Shown piece by piece: positions 44,403 through 53,736 of a stretch of DNA of 64,000 bases. Position 1 is the first letter of the stretch. Every line of letters begins with the position of its first letter. Both the position numbers and the translations under genes were made by a program. The DNA comes from Chryseobacterium sp. Leaf404 (GTDB lineage: Bacteria; Bacteroidota; Bacteroidia; Flavobacteriales; Weeksellaceae). The stretch is from the NCBI RefSeq assembly GCF_001424145.1, contig NZ_LMQM01000002.1, positions 39,219 to 103,218 on the forward strand. The letters run 5' to 3'. Below the pieces are notes generated by a model. That model was given only the letters and a program-made list of their open reading frames with translations, did no database searches and was not told the DNA's origin.

Positions 44403-44777
44403 TTATTTCATCTGACTTTTCAGCCTTTCAATCAACATCGTAATAATTCTTTTATTAAAAACTTTGCTGTCGGAAATATAGATTTCCAGTTCTTCTGCAG
44501 TAAACATTCCGATGGTCATTCCGATGAAAGTATTTTTCAAAACACTGTCTTTCTGTAGGCTTTGCTCGATCATGATGTTCTTTTTTGGCATAGACAAAGT
44601 TTCAAAACCTGAATTCTGACGGATTGCATAATTTTTAAACAGGGATAAAAACAAATCATTCTGCAGTTTCAAAATGGGACGCAGGGTTTGGTTTTGAAAA
44701 ATTTCAATGGGTGTTGTTGCTTCTGAATTGGGTAGATTGAGAGATTCTCTGGGATCTGTTTTGGTATTCATGCTCAT
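44403..44777 (-). CDS. Small protein of unknown function
   Basis: 124 residues, probably cytoplasmic: there is no signal peptide. It has a polar opening (MSMNTKTDPRESLNLPNSEA) and an amphipathic helical body (PILKLQNDLFLSLFKNYAIR; TFIGMTIGMFTAEELEIYIS). The end VFNKRIITMLIERLKSQMK is a positively charged helix. I do not recognise the family, although related proteins exist in flavobacteria by recollection. It starts 5 bp after the end of the zinc-ribbon gene upstream, so they share a transcript. Confidence 0.65.
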   Translation of the reverse strand: MSMNTKTDPRESLNLPNSEATTPIEIFQNQTLRPILKLQNDLFLSLFKNYAIRQNSGFETLSMPKKNIMIEQSLQKDSVLKNTFIGMTIGMFTAEELEIYISDSKVFNKRIITMLIERLKSQMK

Positions 44778-44782
44778 GATAA

Positions 44783-45124
44783 TTATTTAGAGTGCCAACT
44801 GTAAGAACAATATCTGCATTGTTTTGCATTGGGTGTACGTGCAAGTTTGCCACATTGTGAACATTTATTAAAAAATACAAGCTCGGGCGTTTCTGTTAAA
44901 ATTCTTTTAACCACATTTCTTTCAAATTCATCGTAGCCTTCTCTCAGAAGATCGAGAGTTTCAGGATCATTATTAATCCACCCTTTTTCTGTCATCATAT
45001 TCCTCAACGTTATATTGTCTGAGCTTTTAGACATGTACATTTTATGTTTTAATGCCAATTTTTCATTGTCAGTCATTAAGTTACTGAAGTAGGTAATCAC
45101 ATAATGTATTTTCTCTTTGTCCAT
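44783..45124 (-). CDS. Small protein with a C-terminal zinc ribbon
   Basis: 113 residues. The last 30 residues contain CSQCGKLARTPNAKQCRYC, a CxxC-x11-CxxC zinc ribbon, followed by SYSWHSK. The N-terminal 80 residues (TDNEKLALKHKMYMSKSSDN; WINNDPETLDLLREGYDEFE) are helical and polar. Zinc ribbons of this type often bind RNA or DNA, or mediate protein contacts. The rest is unrecognised. It is followed after 5 bp by the 124-residue gene. Confidence 0.65.
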   Translation of the reverse strand: MDKEKIHYVITYFSNLMTDNEKLALKHKMYMSKSSDNITLRNMMTEKGWINNDPETLDLLREGYDEFERNVVKRILTETPELVFFNKCSQCGKLARTPNAKQCRYCSYSWHSK

Positions 45125-45216
45125 AATATTTGTGAAGTAATATTTTTTTTGTAGATTTTTCAGGCATTGAAGTTATATTTTTCTAAAATTCTAAAACTTA
45201 GAAATATAGTTCATCT

Positions 45217-45645
45217 CTAAATAAGCTTCAGGTGTTGTTCGTTAATAAGAATTTTTAATTTTTTTACGATATTCAAGAGTTCATGTTCTTGATTTAAATT
45301 AATTTCAATTAAGTTGTTAAGACTTTTATTTTTTTTCAGAACTAACTTTTCAGCGTTCAAAGGATAATCCTCTAACCAAATGAAGTTTGAACTAAAATCA
45401 ATTCCTTCTGTTTTTAATGTGTCCCAATTTGTTGCTTTTACTTTTCTTAAAACATCAACAATATTGATCGGAAAATAATTTTTCAAATAGTTTAAAGCTT
45501 GACGTGCATTGCCTTTGCAATGTGTAGTCAACCAATAACAATCGAAGTTTTGCACTGCAAATATTATCAGCTCCTCAACATTTTCTGCTGCCTTTGTTTG
45601 TCTAGAAGTTAATAATACGCCATCGATATCTAAGTACAATTTCAT
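45217..45645 (-). CDS. HAD-like phosphatase-fold protein
   Basis: 142 residues from ATG 45645; the longer frame (from 45669) adds eight residues without a match. MKLYLDIDGVLLTS (1-14) is HAD motif I with the two aspartates (Asp6, Asp8). FDCYWLTTHCKG (about 35-46) holds the threonine of motif II. The end (SSNFIWLEDYPLNAEKLVL) contains a W-L-E-D block comparable to motif IV. It is short and has no cap domain, so it resembles HAD_2-like or polynucleotide phosphatase-type domains. The substrate is unknown. Confidence 0.75.
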   Translation of the reverse strand: MKLYLDIDGVLLTSRQTKAAENVEELIIFAVQNFDCYWLTTHCKGNARQALNYLKNYFPINIVDVLRKVKATNWDTLKTEGIDFSSNFIWLEDYPLNAEKLVLKKNKSLNNLIEINLNQEHELLNIVKKLKILINEQHLKLI

Positions 45646-45746
45646 TTTTGTTATAGTTAAAATCCGCAATTTAGAAAAATAAGGTTAGTTTAAAGTCTAT
45701 GAGTTAAACTTAAAAAAAAATATTTCTAAAAACCCTCAAACCCAAC

Positions 45747-47342
45747 TCACCCGACCGTCGGCGTATCCTCCTCTTTAATAATCTTTTTTTCCTTCATCGA
45801 AACAATCATTCTTTCGTATTTGTATTTTTCCCAGTCGAAGCGGTTGAGGAAATCGAGAGCTGCCTGAAATCCGCGGTTGAAGAGGTTTTCTTTTTCTTCT
45901 TTTTCCATAAAGAAATTCAGCCAGTTGCTTTTGCCGCAATTCACGTTTTGGATGCTGTAGATGTCGTAGAAACTGTATTTGCTGAGGAAGGCTTTGTCGT
46001 TAAAACCTTTCATCGTGCTGATGATATTTCCGGCAAAGGATAAGGGAGTTTTTAGAATTTCGTCTGAGGTGTGTTGCTTGTCGGTGAGCATATCAGAATC
46101 GCTGGTGAGTTTCACTCCAAAAATCGGAAGCCTCGGGTAGAAAACATCGTTATTATGAAAAAGATCGACGGGAAAATTGGAAAGACTTCCTCCATCGATG
46201 AAAATTCCGGTAGGGTAGATGTCTTCATGGGAAATATTGAGCCAGTATTTCCATGCGTATTTTACAGAATCGTCTTTGCTGTTGATGATTTTCTGCATAG
46301 GTTCAAAGAAAAACGGAACCGACATCGATGCACGCACAAACTCTGCCGGACTGTTCCTTTTCAGCTCCTCCTCAGACCAATACAGATTGGCCATCGCCGG
46401 CAGTTCAACCTTGATTTTTGCGCTGATGTCTGTGGTGATGACAACATATTCAGATTTCAAAAGATAAAACGGATTGGTTTTGTAGTAGTCATTATTTTTG
46501 GCACTTTCAAAAAACAGTCTGTAGCGGGTTTCGTCGATGTGATTTTCGGTTTTTGTGTGGTCGGCTTTTATTTTTTCAATGCTCTGAAGGGCTAAATCAT
46601 AATATTCTGAACTGTTTCCGTGACGGTAGTTCAGGTTTAAACTTCCCTCTTTCTGCGAAAATTTCCTGTTGAGGTCAGCAACGGTTTTGATTCCGAAAGC
46701 ATTCAGCACATCGGTCATTTTTTCAAGAAAAGCATTTCCGGGATTGAGTCCGCTGTTGTTTCTCTTAAAATCACGATAGAGTTTTCGGAGATACAGAAAA
46801 GCGATGATTAAAGGAATAATCGGAATTAAAAAAAGAAGTTTAGTGTAGAGAATACTTCCGGTAGGAACGGCAAAGGGGGCAATGACAAGTGCCAGCATCA
46901 GAATTCCAGCTAAAATAAAATTGGTCTGCAGAAAATGTTTGTTGTTCAGAATCAAGTGAATGGTTGTTTTCACATAATCCTTACCATCCATAAAATCAGC
47001 AAAATTCCAGTTAAAGAGAATGTCTTTAATGACGTCACTTTTTGCATCTTCCTTGGTTTTGCAGGCAGCAATCAACATGGTATTGATGGCTCCCGCACTC
47101 GTTCCTGCCACTTTCAGAAAACGGATTCCGAAGATTTCAAGTCCGTAAAGATAACCTACCAGAGCGCTTCCCCAGACGCCGCCACCTTCCTGCACAAATT
47201 CTACATATTGATTTCCGTTGGCATCCAGAAGATCTGAAAACTCTTTTTTGGAAATAAGCTCATGCAAAGCACTGAGTTTTTCTTTTGATTCTTGAGAAAG
47301 GGTTTCATCGTCAAGAATTTTTTGAAGGATTTCGGGATTCAT
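45747..47342 (-). CDS. Patatin-like phospholipase with two central membrane helices
   Basis: 531 residues. The catalytic patatin blocks are EGGGVWGSALVGYLYGLEI (oxyanion GGGVWG at 53-58), VAGTSAGAINTMLIA (GTSAG, nucleophile Ser82) and FIDGGSLSNFPVDLF (Asp383): a complete Ser-Asp dyad. Between them are two hydrophobic helices (about 140-185), so it is membrane-associated. Patatin enzymes release fatty acids from phospholipids or galactolipids. The gene is much longer than the core domain (about 200 residues). A paralogous fragment of its N-terminus lies at 55516-55653. Regulation is unknown. Confidence 0.92.
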   Translation of the reverse strand: MNPEILQKILDDETLSQESKEKLSALHELISKKEFSDLLDANGNQYVEFVQEGGGVWGSALVGYLYGLEIFGIRFLKVAGTSAGAINTMLIAACKTKEDAKSDVIKDILFNWNFADFMDGKDYVKTTIHLILNNKHFLQTNFILAGILMLALVIAPFAVPTGSILYTKLLFLIPIIPLIIAFLYLRKLYRDFKRNNSGLNPGNAFLEKMTDVLNAFGIKTVADLNRKFSQKEGSLNLNYRHGNSSEYYDLALQSIEKIKADHTKTENHIDETRYRLFFESAKNNDYYKTNPFYLLKSEYVVITTDISAKIKVELPAMANLYWSEEELKRNSPAEFVRASMSVPFFFEPMQKIINSKDDSVKYAWKYWLNISHEDIYPTGIFIDGGSLSNFPVDLFHNNDVFYPRLPIFGVKLTSDSDMLTDKQHTSDEILKTPLSFAGNIISTMKGFNDKAFLSKYSFYDIYSIQNVNCGKSNWLNFFMEKEEKENLFNRGFQAALDFLNRFDWEKYKYERMIVSMKEKKIIKEEDTPTVG

Positions 47343-47619
47343 GATGTTGGTTTTTCTTATTCAATCTTTATCAAAAGTTGTACTTGACCAGATCAAATGT
47401 GCGATGAAAGTATTGTTTAAATCGTTGGAACTAAGATAGAGATTTTGTAAAGATAATCCTGAATTTTGCGATTGAAATTGAAAACTGAGTCGTTCAAATA
47501 TTCACTATCAAAAACGGTTTAAGCAAAATTTCAGACCGAAATCACCTTTAATATAAAAAATCCCAAAAGTAAAACTCTCGGGAAGTGAATTTGGTTAGTA
47601 ATAAAGTGTTTTTTTAATT

Positions 47620-48180
47620 TTAATTAATCACCCACTGAAAATCAATATCAAGCAATCCGTGAATGATGTTATCGGTTTGTTTATCAGGGAATTGTTGCCA
47701 CCTTCCTTGGTTGAAATTGGTTGAAAGTAAGGTAATATTATCGTCACTTATCGGAAGTTTTCTGAAATTAAGTTCATGGTAAAAATATTGAGTAGAATTC
47801 ATAGAAATCGTGTAAGTTCTTCCCTGATCGACCTTGAAACTGATGAGATTTTTGAGATATGTTTTGTCATCATTATGATTGAATTCATAGGTTGCCAGAA
47901 GCGTTCTGTTCGTCGTGTCCCAAATTGAAATTCTCTTTTTGCCCAGTTCCGGATTTTTGATGTTGATGGCTTTGATGGTTCCGTTTTTGTGCGCAACGAA
48001 AGTAATTCCCAGTTCCCAAGGTCCGGTTTCGGCATATTTTAAAAGGTGGCCTTTCCCATACAACGAAGTTTCAAAATAATTTTCTACACCGCTGTACGAT
48101 ACGCCGGAATTGATGACGGTACATTGCTGAAAGATGAAAAAACAAAACAGAGTTGTAATAGTTTTGAGGTAAGATTTCAT
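47620..48180 (-). CDS. Exported lipoprotein, DUF4082-like
   Basis: 186 residues from ATG 48180, where MKSYLKTITTLFCFFIFQQC is a lipoprotein signal with Cys20; the longer frame has no signal before it. The body (WELGITFVAHKNGTIKAINI, then RISIWDTTNRTLLATYEFNH and GRTYTISMNSTQYFYHELNF) resembles the DUF4082 carbohydrate-recognition-like domain (a beta-sandwich with IW..TG..L and YT.S strands). This is the last of eight minus-strand exported genes. I infer a surface-binding role, without proof. Confidence 0.7.
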   Translation of the reverse strand: MKSYLKTITTLFCFFIFQQCTVINSGVSYSGVENYFETSLYGKGHLLKYAETGPWELGITFVAHKNGTIKAINIKNPELGKKRISIWDTTNRTLLATYEFNHNDDKTYLKNLISFKVDQGRTYTISMNSTQYFYHELNFRKLPISDDNITLLSTNFNQGRWQQFPDKQTDNIIHGLLDIDFQWVIN

Positions 48181-48246
48181 GATCTGAGTTTTTAAGGAAA
48201 TATAAAATCTCTGGCATTCATTTCTAAAAAACACCAGAGTTTCGAG

Positions 48247-48993
48247 CTATTTTTTTACCGTTACATAAAAAATACAGACATCACATTCTTCTTTTGCACA
48301 GGTGGGTGTAAGGATGAGTTTGTAGTCTCCCGCCGAAGGAAAATTAATTATTCCTGATAAATTTACATTGGGAAAACTTTGTGATTCTCCTGTTGTGGTA
48401 TTTACGATTTGCCCTTTCAATGCGACATTGCAGTTGCCTTCGCATTTGTAACCGCCTTCTAAACCAAATTGTTGCTTCAATCCGATCTGAAAACTTTCTC
48501 CACAGTTGGTTGGTTTTGCAGCACCGTCGATGTACGCTGTAAATTTGTTCCATCCGTCTTTTCCTCTGCATTTACAAACGGTTGGTTTGTCGCATTTTAC
48601 GGTAAAATAAAACTTGGCAGCAGCGCAGACTTTTCCGCCACACCACGGAGTGATTTCCAGCACATAACTTCCTGCGTTTTCAAATTCATATTTCCACGGA
48701 AAAGTAAAATCATCGTAAGATTTGATGATGCTTCCGCTAGCGTCGTTTTTTTTGATGGTGGCTTTTAGTTTTACATCGCAAACTGTTTTATAGCTGCATT
48801 TGTAGCCACCGTTTAAGAGAATCGGTGTGTTGCATTTCACATCAAACTGGTGCATACTTCTTACCGTTTGGGTTTCACCATTATAGGTATATTGAAAAGG
48901 GTTGAATCCATGAGGATTGCATTTGCAGTTCTGAGCATTAATCATCGTTGCAGATAGCAACAGCATGATGATTGCTGTGATTAAATTTTTCAT
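48247..48993 (-). CDS. Secreted cysteine-rich protein with two tandem domains, unknown function
   Basis: 248 residues. Signal peptide MKNLITAIIMLLLSATMINA. The rest is two repeats of about 110 residues: each begins CxC, contains GGYKC and VxLK, and ends AGxYxLxITPxC...FYxTVK (LNGGYKCSYKTVCDVKLKAT; LEGGYKCEGNCNVALKGQIV). With many paired cysteines it looks like a disulphide-stabilised beta-sandwich (Ig-like). No family is recognised. Gaps of 66 bp to the lipoprotein gene downstream and 39 bp to the upstream gene put it in the exported-protein cluster. Confidence 0.75.
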   Translation of the reverse strand: MKNLITAIIMLLLSATMINAQNCKCNPHGFNPFQYTYNGETQTVRSMHQFDVKCNTPILLNGGYKCSYKTVCDVKLKATIKKNDASGSIIKSYDDFTFPWKYEFENAGSYVLEITPWCGGKVCAAAKFYFTVKCDKPTVCKCRGKDGWNKFTAYIDGAAKPTNCGESFQIGLKQQFGLEGGYKCEGNCNVALKGQIVNTTTGESQSFPNVNLSGIINFPSAGDYKLILTPTCAKEECDVCIFYVTVKK

Positions 48994-49032
48994 GATATAG
49001 TTTTTGTCTTAATTAATTTGCTGGATTGATGT

Positions 49033-49518
49033 TTACAAAATAGGTTCAGAAGTCGTAAAACGGACAAACTTAGTAAATGAAGTCGGACATTGGGATTTGA
49101 TTCCGTAGTTTAATGAATATGTTATTCTGTTATTTCCACCTAAGGTCATTGGTCTGAAAGAATCGGGTAAGTGCAATTGGGTAATCACAAAAATTCTTTG
49201 TCCCATATTATCTACAGGAGAAGTTAGACGGTTAAGAGGAATCGTGACTTGAATGTCATCACTTCTGTAAATGGTAATGCTTCCTTTAAATTCTGGTTTG
49301 CATTTGTTTCTTCCCTTATGATGAAAGTCGAAACGAAGATACAGGTGAGAAGTAGATGCCCTTTCAGGATCTTTGTAATAGAAGTAGGGATAAATTTCCA
49401 GATCATTGCAAATGCAGGATATTTGTGTGTCAGCTTGGGGCAATCTTGGTTTTTTTTGAGAAAATAAATTGCTAAAGCTTAGAAAAGCAAGCAGTAATAG
49501 AATAGTTTTTGTTTTCAT
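49033..49518 (-). CDS. Secreted protein of unknown function
   Basis: 161 residues from ATG 49518, where a signal peptide (MKTKTILLLLAFLSFSNLFS) begins; the longer frame (from 49647) would overlap the gene upstream and adds no match. The mature part has a CIC pair, an FDFHHKGRNKC segment and an extended region of alternating hydrophobics (SITIYRSDDIQVTIPLNRLT; RIFVITQLHLPDSFRPMTLG). A beta-rich fold is likely. No family is recognised. Confidence 0.65.
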   Translation of the reverse strand: MKTKTILLLLAFLSFSNLFSQKKPRLPQADTQISCICNDLEIYPYFYYKDPERASTSHLYLRFDFHHKGRNKCKPEFKGSITIYRSDDIQVTIPLNRLTSPVDNMGQRIFVITQLHLPDSFRPMTLGGNNRITYSLNYGIKSQCPTSFTKFVRFTTSEPIL

Positions 49519-49550
49519 GGCTGTTTTTTTGGTTATTATAGTTTTAGTTT

Positions 49551-50918
49551 TTATTTCCTTTTGATCATTTCTTTCAGCTGTTCTCCCATTTGTTTTGCGC
49601 CATCTTCCAACGGGTTTTTTTGAATTTGCCCTTTCTTGATATTGCAACTGGTATCAATTTCTTTCATTTTTTTTAGATACAGTTTATTCTTCTCATTCGC
49701 TGCAAAGGCATAATTGGTTCCGTTACGAGAATCGATGTTTTCCATTGCGTTTTTTAGTTCCTTTAATTGGTTTGATGCTGCTTGTAAACACGCGATTTTT
49801 ACCTGTTTACTGCTTGAACTTGATTCAGAATTTTCGAGTTCGCAAATCTTTTTTTCGGTTTCTAAATGATGTGTAATGACATGATTTTTTGAATCCTGAG
49901 CAAGGCTTCCCAATCGTAAACCTTCTCGGTTATGCACATTTCCACCGTTTTTTATGTAATCGTTGTAAGCTCGTTCTTTATTCAGCATTTGTCTTTTGTG
50001 TGCTAAAAGAGCATTCGCTGAAGCGCAAATTTCGGTAGTTGCAGAATTGGCATAATAATCTAAAGCTTCTTCTTTTTTATCTAATAATTCTTCGGTTGTT
50101 TGCGTTTCTGTACTTTTTTCATCATCAAAACGACTTCCATCAAAACACTCGGTTACATCAGTTATTTTAGTAATAGAAACCGATGTTTCGGGGCTTTGTA
50201 TTGATAAACAGATCAATGTGTTACCGTGTTCATCAGCATAATATCCAGTTCCGAAAGCACCTACATAATCTTTTAGCGGAATTCTCTGGGCATGATACGA
50301 GCTGAATAAATATTTCACGCTAGAATCTCTTATTCCTTCGATAACGTATCCTAAAGTAGGCAGGTTTTCGTTAGTAAATGGTTCTCTTTCAGGTTCTTGT
50401 AGCGTTGCGGGGTTTTTTAATACAAAATTGGTATATCCACCATACGGAATATTTTCCATCGGCATTTGTGCTAAAAAAGTTTTTCTTCCCCGATTATCTA
50501 CCCGAAATGTAAAAGATTCTCCAATTTTACTTGTAATAATCATAGAAAAACCAGGTTGCGGATTATTCATTCCGGCACAACTTCGGGCTACGTCATCTGA
50601 AAAAAACGCCACATAACCGTCTCTCGTGTTGATATAATAACATCCGATGGAGGATTTTCCATTTTGAATTGCAAAATATTCTACTTTTTTGTTGAAACAA
50701 ATCTTGTTGGTATGCACAATTTTTCGAGGTGCATGATTTCTGAAAACCGATTTCGGACCAATAAGATCATCGTAATATAAACAAGAACTTGGTGCTTTTT
50801 TGCAGAGCGAATCTAGTTTTGCCTTATCTTTTCGTCTTTGTTCCTCAGTGTAAGTTCCCTGTGCAAAGGAGATTTGGAAAAAAATAAAAGTGACGAAAAT
50901 GGAAATGATGGTTTTCAT
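49551..50918 (-). CDS. Secreted protein of unknown function with C-terminal helical region
   Basis: 455 residues. Signal peptide MKTIISIFVTFIFFQISFAQ. The first 270 mature residues are mixed alpha/beta (YFAIQNGKSSIGCYYINTRD; EGIRDSSVKYLFSSYHAQRI), and the last 180 are charged and helical (EELLDKKEEALDYYANSATT; QLKELKNAMENIDSRNGTNY), with a serine run (SESSSSSKQ) as linker. I do not recognise a domain. It sits in the middle of the exported-protein block, 12 bp from its upstream gene. Confidence 0.7.
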   Translation of the reverse strand: MKTIISIFVTFIFFQISFAQGTYTEEQRRKDKAKLDSLCKKAPSSCLYYDDLIGPKSVFRNHAPRKIVHTNKICFNKKVEYFAIQNGKSSIGCYYINTRDGYVAFFSDDVARSCAGMNNPQPGFSMIITSKIGESFTFRVDNRGRKTFLAQMPMENIPYGGYTNFVLKNPATLQEPEREPFTNENLPTLGYVIEGIRDSSVKYLFSSYHAQRIPLKDYVGAFGTGYYADEHGNTLICLSIQSPETSVSITKITDVTECFDGSRFDDEKSTETQTTEELLDKKEEALDYYANSATTEICASANALLAHKRQMLNKERAYNDYIKNGGNVHNREGLRLGSLAQDSKNHVITHHLETEKKICELENSESSSSSKQVKIACLQAASNQLKELKNAMENIDSRNGTNYAFAANEKNKLYLKKMKEIDTSCNIKKGQIQKNPLEDGAKQMGEQLKEMIKRK

Positions 50919-50930
50919 TATTTTAGTTTT

Positions 50931-51641
50931 TTACGATTTTTTCTTGATGGTAAAGTACAACCAAACTCTGTGGCTGTCATCGGAATTGCCGCCATTAATA
51001 ATCATGCTTCCTGTTCTCTCATCTATAATATATCTTCCATCGGTAGTAATCATCGTACTTTCATTTTTTACAGGTATATCTTCAAGATAAAAAAAAGAAT
51101 TTCTCCCCATTTTTACTCGCAATCGGTCATAAGTGGCAAAATCATTATCTTTATGTGCCGTTTGAATTTCAATTGTCACAACAGCAACAATCCTTCTGTT
51201 TTTCACCTTCTGTTCAGGAACTCTTACATTTACTTTTTTGATAAAATTATCTTCATTTACACCCATTCTGTCTTGATAATAACTATTGGAACGATGTGCA
51301 ACACCATTTAAAGGATTACTGTAAAATAAATACGTTTGATCAAAATCTGCTTTTATGGGTTTTAAACTCCAATCTAATTGCCCGCTGCTATCTACTTCTC
51401 GAAATTCTACCTTCACCTCTCCCCATGTCTGTCTGCAATCGTTGTTATCAATTGTATTTCTCAAGGCTTCTGCTATTGCGATGGAATTTAAAGTAATTTC
51501 ATACGAGACCATTTTATCTGCAACTGCATCAGATTTTGTTATTTTTTTGATGTCGATGTCCTTCACTTTTTTTGTAATAATTTGTGAAAAACAAATCATT
51601 TGTAAGGAGAATAACGCAATGAGTGTAAATATTTTTTTCAT
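50931..51641 (-). CDS. Secreted protein of unknown function
   Basis: 236 residues from ATG 51641, the start that gives a signal peptide (MKKIFTLIALFSLQMICFSQ); the longer frame (from 51761) overlaps the OmpA-like gene. Notable features are an acidic, lysine-rich mature start (IITKKVKDIDIKKITKSDAV), a central WSLKPIKADFDQTYLFYSNP, and a beta-like C-terminal half (VNVRVPEQKVKNRRIVAVVT; RTGSMIINGGNSDDSHRVWL). No domain recognised. It precedes the 455-residue gene by 12 bp and follows the OmpA gene by 61 bp. Confidence 0.7.
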   Translation of the reverse strand: MKKIFTLIALFSLQMICFSQIITKKVKDIDIKKITKSDAVADKMVSYEITLNSIAIAEALRNTIDNNDCRQTWGEVKVEFREVDSSGQLDWSLKPIKADFDQTYLFYSNPLNGVAHRSNSYYQDRMGVNEDNFIKKVNVRVPEQKVKNRRIVAVVTIEIQTAHKDNDFATYDRLRVKMGRNSFFYLEDIPVKNESTMITTDGRYIIDERTGSMIINGGNSDDSHRVWLYFTIKKKS

Positions 51642-51702
51642 GATTTTTTGATTAGTTCGTTCAACCTTGTTAAAATTCAAAACCTTGACAAGGTTATTAA
51701 AT

Positions 51703-52953
51703 TTAGTTAACCACCACAAATTCCACTCTGCGGTTTTGTTTTTTGTCTTCTGCCGAAGCATTATCGTTTAATGGTTCAGATTCGCCTTTTCCGAAAATTT
51801 CTAATCGGGAACTGGAGATTTTGTATTTAGTTTGAAAATATTGCGCAACGGCTTTTGCCCGGTTTTCGGAGAGTTTTTGGTTCGCATCTTCATTTCCGTC
51901 GTTGTCGGTGTGTCCCGTAATGCTCACATTTACGGAAGGGTTTTCTGCGAGCACTTTCCCTAATTCATCTAAAATTTTGAAACTTACAGGTTTTATCGTG
52001 GCTTTATTTACATCAAACAAAATTTCGTTGGTGGTGAAATTTCCGGTTTCCAGGAGTTGGTGTCGTTTGTCTTCGCCGGCTTCGGCTAATCTTAGATTGG
52101 AGATCAACAGTTTGTCGGTCGAGTTTTTGTACGTTCCGATGAAGAAAATAATTTGGTTGTAATTGGCATCTCCAAAAGCGGAAGGCAAATCCCAAGCTTT
52201 TTTGCCGTCAATGTACATTCTGAAACGGTTTTTTTGTCGCCAAACTTGTACTCGAACAGTGTTGTTGTTTCTATTAAAATCTGAAATATCGACTTTATTT
52301 TTCAGGATTTCTTTTTTCTCGTAAATCACAAAAACCTCGCTTCTTCCCTGTGCAGAGAGTGAGTTTGAAGGATGTACATTGTAGATTACTGCTTCTTTTC
52401 GTCTTAAAGTCGTGTTCCAAATGTTATCAATTTTAGTCACTTTTTCGGTAAAAACAACATTGAGCGGAGTTGAATAAAAGTTGAAATTATTGGTTGTAGT
52501 TACATCAAATTCGAAGGTGAAATTTTCGGGTAATTTGGTGATTTTATTTGGGGTAAAACTTCCTTTATCAGACAGTTGCAGCCATTTTTGTCCGTTGATG
52601 TTCTGAATTTCTCCGCTGCTGTTGGTGTACCAATTTACTGGAAAATCGCTTTCTGCATCTTGGCTGAATTTTTCTTCGAAAATAACTTTGCTTCCAGGTA
52701 CGAAATCAGAATTTTTGTCAGCGCTTTTCGAACCTGAAGAATTTTGTGAAGACGAACCGTTTTTGGCGTTTGCTTTTTTGTTGTTCAAAATCACATCCAT
52801 TCCGTCATTGGTGGTTTTGTTGGCTTTTTGTTCTACTTTTCTTTCGATGGCTCTTTCTGCAGATTTCTGTGCTTTTTTGCCAAGTTTCTCGATGAATTGA
52901 GCGTTCGAGAATGAAAAAATAAGAATTGAAACAGTGGTAAGTATGGTTTTCAT
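51703..52953 (-). CDS. OmpA-family protein with N-terminal concanavalin-like domain
   Basis: 416 residues. Signal peptide MKTILTTVSILIFSFSNAQ. A helical, alanine/lysine-rich segment and a serine-rich linker come next (to about 90). A beta-sandwich follows: FPVNWYTNSSGEIQNINGQK, then FRMYIDGKKAWDLPSAFGDA (about 110-285). The last 120 residues are an OmpA C-terminal domain (ILFDVNKATIKPVSFKILDE, NVSITGHTDNDGNEDANQKL, RLEIFGKGESEPL), with the peptidoglycan-binding GHTD and LSENRAKAV motifs. It therefore anchors the cluster's products to peptidoglycan. Confidence 0.85.
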   Translation of the reverse strand: MKTILTTVSILIFSFSNAQFIEKLGKKAQKSAERAIERKVEQKANKTTNDGMDVILNNKKANAKNGSSSQNSSGSKSADKNSDFVPGSKVIFEEKFSQDAESDFPVNWYTNSSGEIQNINGQKWLQLSDKGSFTPNKITKLPENFTFEFDVTTTNNFNFYSTPLNVVFTEKVTKIDNIWNTTLRRKEAVIYNVHPSNSLSAQGRSEVFVIYEKKEILKNKVDISDFNRNNNTVRVQVWRQKNRFRMYIDGKKAWDLPSAFGDANYNQIIFFIGTYKNSTDKLLISNLRLAEAGEDKRHQLLETGNFTTNEILFDVNKATIKPVSFKILDELGKVLAENPSVNVSITGHTDNDGNEDANQKLSENRAKAVAQYFQTKYKISSSRLEIFGKGESEPLNDNASAEDKKQNRRVEFVVVN

Positions 52954-52984
52954 TTTTGTGAATTTTAATAATATTTTTTACTTT

Positions 52985-53575
52985 TTATTTTTTTTTGTCA
53001 TCAGAGGGTGGCGTTACAATCACGCTGTTTCTTGCAGGTAGCGGTGAATCTTTGTTTACGATCACTTTTTGAGGAACTATGTCGTTCGAGGCTGTTGTAA
53101 AAACCCATTTTTTAGCATCCATGTTTTCTTCTGCTCCTTCAAAATAAAGGCGGTCGTTAGATTTTTTTGTTAAGTAAGAATCGTAGTCGCCTGGTTTTAT
53201 GTAGTAAGATCCATTACCCGCAGAGACTATTTTAAAGCTTTGCAAATGCTGCTTATCGCTTGATAACAAATGTTCCATGTCGATGTAAGTATTCAATGTT
53301 TTTTCCTCACCAATTTGTATGTAGGTGAGATAGCGATTGCTTTTTGGCGCAAACAGCATGAGGTAGCCTGTTTTTCCACGCACAATTTTCAGAATCCAGA
53401 TCTGTTCTAAGCAGGGGTTTTGACAAGGTGATTTTAAATCTGCGTTATCAGAAGGTTGATTGTTTATATTTTTGTTTTCTGAGAAAAGCTTGATGGTGTA
53501 GGTTCCCGGTCTTATCGATTGAGCACTTAATAATGAAATTGAGGCAAGGATAAAAAAAGTAATCAGTGTTTTCAT
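52985..53575 (-). CDS. Secreted protein of unknown function, beta-trefoil-like
   Basis: 196 residues. Signal peptide MKTLITFFILASISLLSAQ. IWILKIVRGKTGYLMLFAPK, then LQSFKIVSAGNGSYYIKPGD and LTKKSNDRLYFEGAEENMDA with KKWVFTTAS have the W-x-F/Y-x-V and G-x-Y-x-I rhythm of a ricin-type beta-trefoil lectin, two weak units at least. The resemblance is only by eye. The C-terminal tail is proline/serine rich (VNKDSPLPARNSVIVTPPSD). It precedes the OmpA-like gene by 31 bp. Confidence 0.65.
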   Translation of the reverse strand: MKTLITFFILASISLLSAQSIRPGTYTIKLFSENKNINNQPSDNADLKSPCQNPCLEQIWILKIVRGKTGYLMLFAPKSNRYLTYIQIGEEKTLNTYIDMEHLLSSDKQHLQSFKIVSAGNGSYYIKPGDYDSYLTKKSNDRLYFEGAEENMDAKKWVFTTASNDIVPQKVIVNKDSPLPARNSVIVTPPSDDKKK

Positions 53576-53736
53576 TTTTTAGATATTTGTAAGAATTAAA
53601 ACTTGTCGGTACAGCTGTATTTTGTTGGGCAAAAAGCCTAAGTGATTTATTATTACTGAAAAAAACAATTCTGTGTTTATTTTTTGTAAGTGTTTTTAGT
53701 TCTGCACATTACAATAACCTTTAAAACAGCCTTTTT

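Noticed and set aside
46071..46595. 174-residue plus-strand frame inside the patatin gene
   Set aside because: Antisense to the conserved catalytic Asp region.
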